Shown: positions 61,720-64,000 of the stretch, in pieces
Layout of the letters: each line of letters opens with the position of its first letter
Numbering within the stretch: position 1 is the first letter of the stretch
DNA from: Thermoleophilales bacterium
Lineage (GTDB): Bacteria > Actinomycetota > Thermoleophilia > Solirubrobacterales > 70-9
Assembly (NCBI GenBank): GCA_020636895.1
Contig: JACJWZ010000002.1
Location: forward strand, 186,001-250,000
Reading direction: 5' to 3'
Length of the DNA stretch: 64,000 nucleotides
The notes under the pieces: model-generated
The model's database searches: none
What the model saw: only the letters and a program-made list of their open reading frames with translations
What the model was told of the DNA's origin: nothing
Position numbers and translations under genes: made by a program

Positions 61720-62514
61720 TTACTTCTTCTGCGAGCACTTCCCGTTGTACGTCGCGGTCGTCTGCGGAGCGTCGCTGTAGATCGTGCGAGCCCCATACGG
61801 CATCTTCTTGCTCTTGCACACGGCCTGGACGTACTTGCCGGCCTTCACGGTCGTCTTGAAGTCGGAGATGCCGCCAGCGAGGAGCTGCGGAATCGTGACG
61901 TCAAGGCTGCTGCCGTACTTGCCCTTGCCCTTCTTCAGCTTGCCCACGAGGACGTTCGTGACCGGGAGGGTCGTCGCCTTCGAGTGCAGGTACAGGGTGT
62001 TGTTCGAGGTGCCGTTGAACGCCGTCAGCGCGACGGGGACGAACGTCTGCGCCGAATCAGCGGTCAGCGGATCGGCGTCGACCGTCACAACCGCGCCGGT
62101 CGGCACGCTGGACTTCACCACGCGGTTCCCCCCGGCGGGGTCGAGCGAATCGGGCCCGATGCCGCCCTTGGGCTGGACGCTGACGATCGACTTCTTGCCG
62201 CAGATGTCGATCGCGGCCTCGGTCGTCGTGTTCTGCAGGTCGGCCTCGGTGCCGGCGCAGTTCGGGACGGCCTTCGGGTCGAACGACAGGTTCTTCGGCC
62301 AGTCGACGATCGTGCGATCGGCGTCCGCCGGCTGATCCAGCGTGCCGCCTGCGTCCGACGTGCGGATATCGACGATGAGCGTCACCGGCTTCTTCTTCTT
62401 CTTGCTGAGCTTCGACGGCTTGATGCTGGCCTCGATCGTCTGATCGGCCTGCGCGTAGCTCGCCGTCACCATGCAGGCCAGAGCCGCCATGGCGAGGATC
62501 ACATACTTCCTCAT
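61720..62514 (-). CDS. Secreted protein of unknown function, lysine-rich
   Basis: Not recognised. The 264 residues from the ATG at 62514, with a strong AGGAGG site, begin with a signal peptide cleaved near ASYAQA (~23). The mature chain is beta-rich, has a basic KLSKKKKKPVTL stretch right after the signal, four or so Cys, and an internal Lys-Gly run (GKLKKGKGKYG). It precedes the lipoprotein gene by 16 bp and probably shares its transcript. Confidence 0.72.
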   Translation of the reverse strand: MRKYVILAMAALACMVTASYAQADQTIEASIKPSKLSKKKKKPVTLIVDIRTSDAGGTLDQPADADRTIVDWPKNLSFDPKAVPNCAGTEADLQNTTTEAAIDICGKKSIVSVQPKGGIGPDSLDPAGGNRVVKSSVPTGAVVTVDADPLTADSAQTFVPVALTAFNGTSNNTLYLHSKATTLPVTNVLVGKLKKGKGKYGSSLDVTIPQLLAGGISDFKTTVKAGKYVQAVCKSKKMPYGARTIYSDAPQTTATYNGKCSQKK

Positions 62515-62694
62515 TCTTCCTCCTGGTCTTGGGTGGCTCTCGGATCGGCTCGGCCGATTCCTCGAATTCCCGTGGATGACTTTTCGGCACACCATGGTGA
62601 TGCGGACCTGAAATGGGCCGAACTCCACGGGGACCTCTCCTTCACGAACAATCGTATAGCGAAGAAGTTGCGCCTGCGCCTGTGGGTCCCGCGC

Positions 62695-64000
62695 CTAAGG
62701 CTCGGGATTCACCTGCAGGTAGTCGGTGTTGACCTGCGGCGAGCCCCCGATCGACTTCTGGGTGCCTTGCTGCTCGCAGGGAGGTGCGGCCACATCGTCG
62801 GTGCTCGTGATCCCGAGACCGCCCATCGCGTAGATCTGGGTGCGCTCGTAGAGGTCGTTGGGGAAGTCCCCCGGGCCGTTGAGCGTCGCGCTGAGTCCGC
62901 TGGAGCACTGCTGGGTGAGGAAGTTGGCCAAGCCCTGGGCGAGCTTCGTGTAGCCGCCGGCCTTGGTGTAAGCGTTGATTCGCGTGGTCTTGTAGAGGCT
63001 CGGAGGAGAGGCGAGCACGCCCGGTCCCAGCGGACCCGTGGCTCGCAGGTACTTGACCGGCTGCGAGAAGCCGGTGGGGATGCTCTCGCCGTTGGCGGCG
63101 ACGGAGAGGTTGCCGAGGAACGCGGTCACCTCACGCTTGTACTTCTTGATCGTGTCGATCACCGGGATCAGCTGGTTCATGAACTCATCGACGCGGCCGA
63201 GGGCCGGCGGCAGCTGGTCGTCGAGAACCGTGCGAAGCGCCGCGAAGCCCTGCTTGGAGCGGTCGATGACCGGGATCAGGCCGGTGAAGAAGTGCTCCAT
63301 CTTGGGCGACAACACCTTGAGCTGCAGGAGCGTGCCGCTGAGCTCTCGGGCCGATGGCCGCAGCTGGGTGACGAGCGGATCGGCTTCGTTGGCGAACTGG
63401 TCGAGGCGTTGCAGGGTCAGCTTCGACTCGTCGAGGAACGTCGGCAGGACCTGGAACAACTGGCGGATGTCGTCGTCGCGGGCGGCGGTCGTCGAGAAGA
63501 CCGACTCGGTGTTCTGGATCAGGGAGCGAAGCTGCCCCGGTCGCTGGGAGATGGCTTCGAAGGTCTGCCCGCCGTCGGCGACGAGCTGCTTGACCGCGAG
63601 GCGCTGGGTGTCGAGAATCCGCAGCAGGTCGTCGGCGCGCTCCGCGAAGCCCGGCAGGTTGCCGAGGGCGGCGTTGAGGTCGGCACCGCGTCCCTTCAGG
63701 GCGACCGCGGCCTCGCCCATCCATTGCTGGAAGGCCTCGCGCGTCGGCTCGTCGAAGGCTCGGAAGATCTCGTCGAGCTGCACCGCCTCCGACACCTGCG
63801 CGGTGGGCAGCGACCCGCCCTCGGGGATCGGTTCGGCGTCGTTGTCGCCCGGGGTGAGCTCGACGTACGTCTCGCCGAGTAGCGTCTTTTGACGGAGGAT
63901 CGCCTTCGTGTTCGAGGGGATCGGCGCGTACTTGGGGTCGATCTCGATCGTCGCGTCGGCGAGCCCGTCGTCGGAGAGCTCGATCGCCTTGACCTTGCCG
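62695..64000 (-). CDS. Mce-family (MlaD/MCE domain) protein, N-terminus cut by window edge
   Basis: The visible part is about 435 codons, with no start inside the window; the N-terminus is beyond the right edge. Near the edge it reads AILRQKTLLGETYVELTPG, the core of the MCE domain (LLGxxYVEL), preceded by KYAPIPSNTK and followed by PEGGSLP. The rest is a helical, coiled coil-rich C-terminal region and a tail with several Cys. Mce proteins form the extracellular needle of lipid/sterol-importing ABC systems in actinobacteria. Its neighbours upstream are not visible. It would suit uptake of a lipid substrate for the catabolic genes in this region. Confidence 0.85.
   Translation of the reverse strand, partial: GKVKAIELSDDGLADATIEIDPKYAPIPSNTKAILRQKTLLGETYVELTPGDNDAEPIPEGGSLPTAQVSEAVQLDEIFRAFDEPTREAFQQWMGEAAVALKGRGADLNAALGNLPGFAERADDLLRILDTQRLAVKQLVADGGQTFEAISQRPGQLRSLIQNTESVFSTTAARDDDIRQLFQVLPTFLDESKLTLQRLDQFANEADPLVTQLRPSARELSGTLLQLKVLSPKMEHFFTGLIPVIDRSKQGFAALRTVLDDQLPPALGRVDEFMNQLIPVIDTIKKYKREVTAFLGNLSVAANGESIPTGFSQPVKYLRATGPLGPGVLASPPSLYKTTRINAYTKAGGYTKLAQGLANFLTQQCSSGLSATLNGPGDFPNDLYERTQIYAMGGLGITSTDDVAAPPCEQQGTQKSIGGSPQVNTDYLQVNPEP

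Overview
The window is very GC-rich (codon third positions almost all G or C) and gene-dense. It looks like chromosome from an actinobacterium. Three things point that way: many promoters shaped for leaderless mRNAs, actinobacterial-type families (R2lox-like oxidase, Mce protein, LLM-class oxidoreductase, LytR-CpsA-Psr protein, PucR regulator), and the gene order eno-divIC and glmU-prs-rplY-pth-mfd. The many secreted, lysine-rich proteins of unknown function and the mix of gene families would suit Thermoleophilia/Solirubrobacterales; that placement is an inference, not something shown here.

Left half (1-27 kb, mostly minus strand). This is an old housekeeping block. Read in the direction of transcription (right to left) it runs metG-tatD-ksgA-ispE, then glmU-prs, rplY-pth-(crotonase)-mfd-(foldase)-mazG-eno and ftsB/divIC. 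The same order is known around metS...divIC in Bacillus. It is interrupted by a DedA-PAP2 fusion, a PucR regulator, an LLM oxidoreductase, a tRNA-Gln on the plus strand, an HNH endonuclease under a LexA-like box, an MFS transporter, a GDPD and a PlsC acyltransferase. A sulfotransferase runs off the left edge.

Middle (26-43 kb). This part holds cell-envelope and information genes: a SpoIID/LytB protein, an OafA-type acyltransferase fused to an SGNH domain, two coupled membrane proteins with glycine every fourth residue (one carrying an SGNH hydrolase), a UvrD-like helicase, RsmI, a ROK kinase, a LytR-CpsA-Psr ligase, an FmdB zinc ribbon, a secreted lysine-rich protein, glycyl-tRNA synthetase, and an AbiEi/DUF559-type protein next to an 80-bp tandem repeat. 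Three gene-free stretches longer than 300 bp (20078-20417, 31040-31606, 41064-41432) all carry repeats.

Right half (43-64 kb). This is a catabolic region for acyl-CoA or lipid-like substrates: an aldehyde dehydrogenase, an alpha/beta hydrolase, a TetR regulator, an AMP-forming ligase, SDRs, a MaoC hydratase, a pair of acyl-CoA dehydrogenases, an SCPx-type thiolase, an SRPBCC protein, two secreted proteins, an RTX-like protein, an R2lox-like di-metal oxidase fused to an SCP2 domain and coupled to a haloalkane dehalogenase, and an Mce protein running off the right edge. A 26-bp site is 23/26 identical at two divergent promoters 10.7 kb apart, and weaker versions lie at two more. This suggests one regulon joins the pathway.
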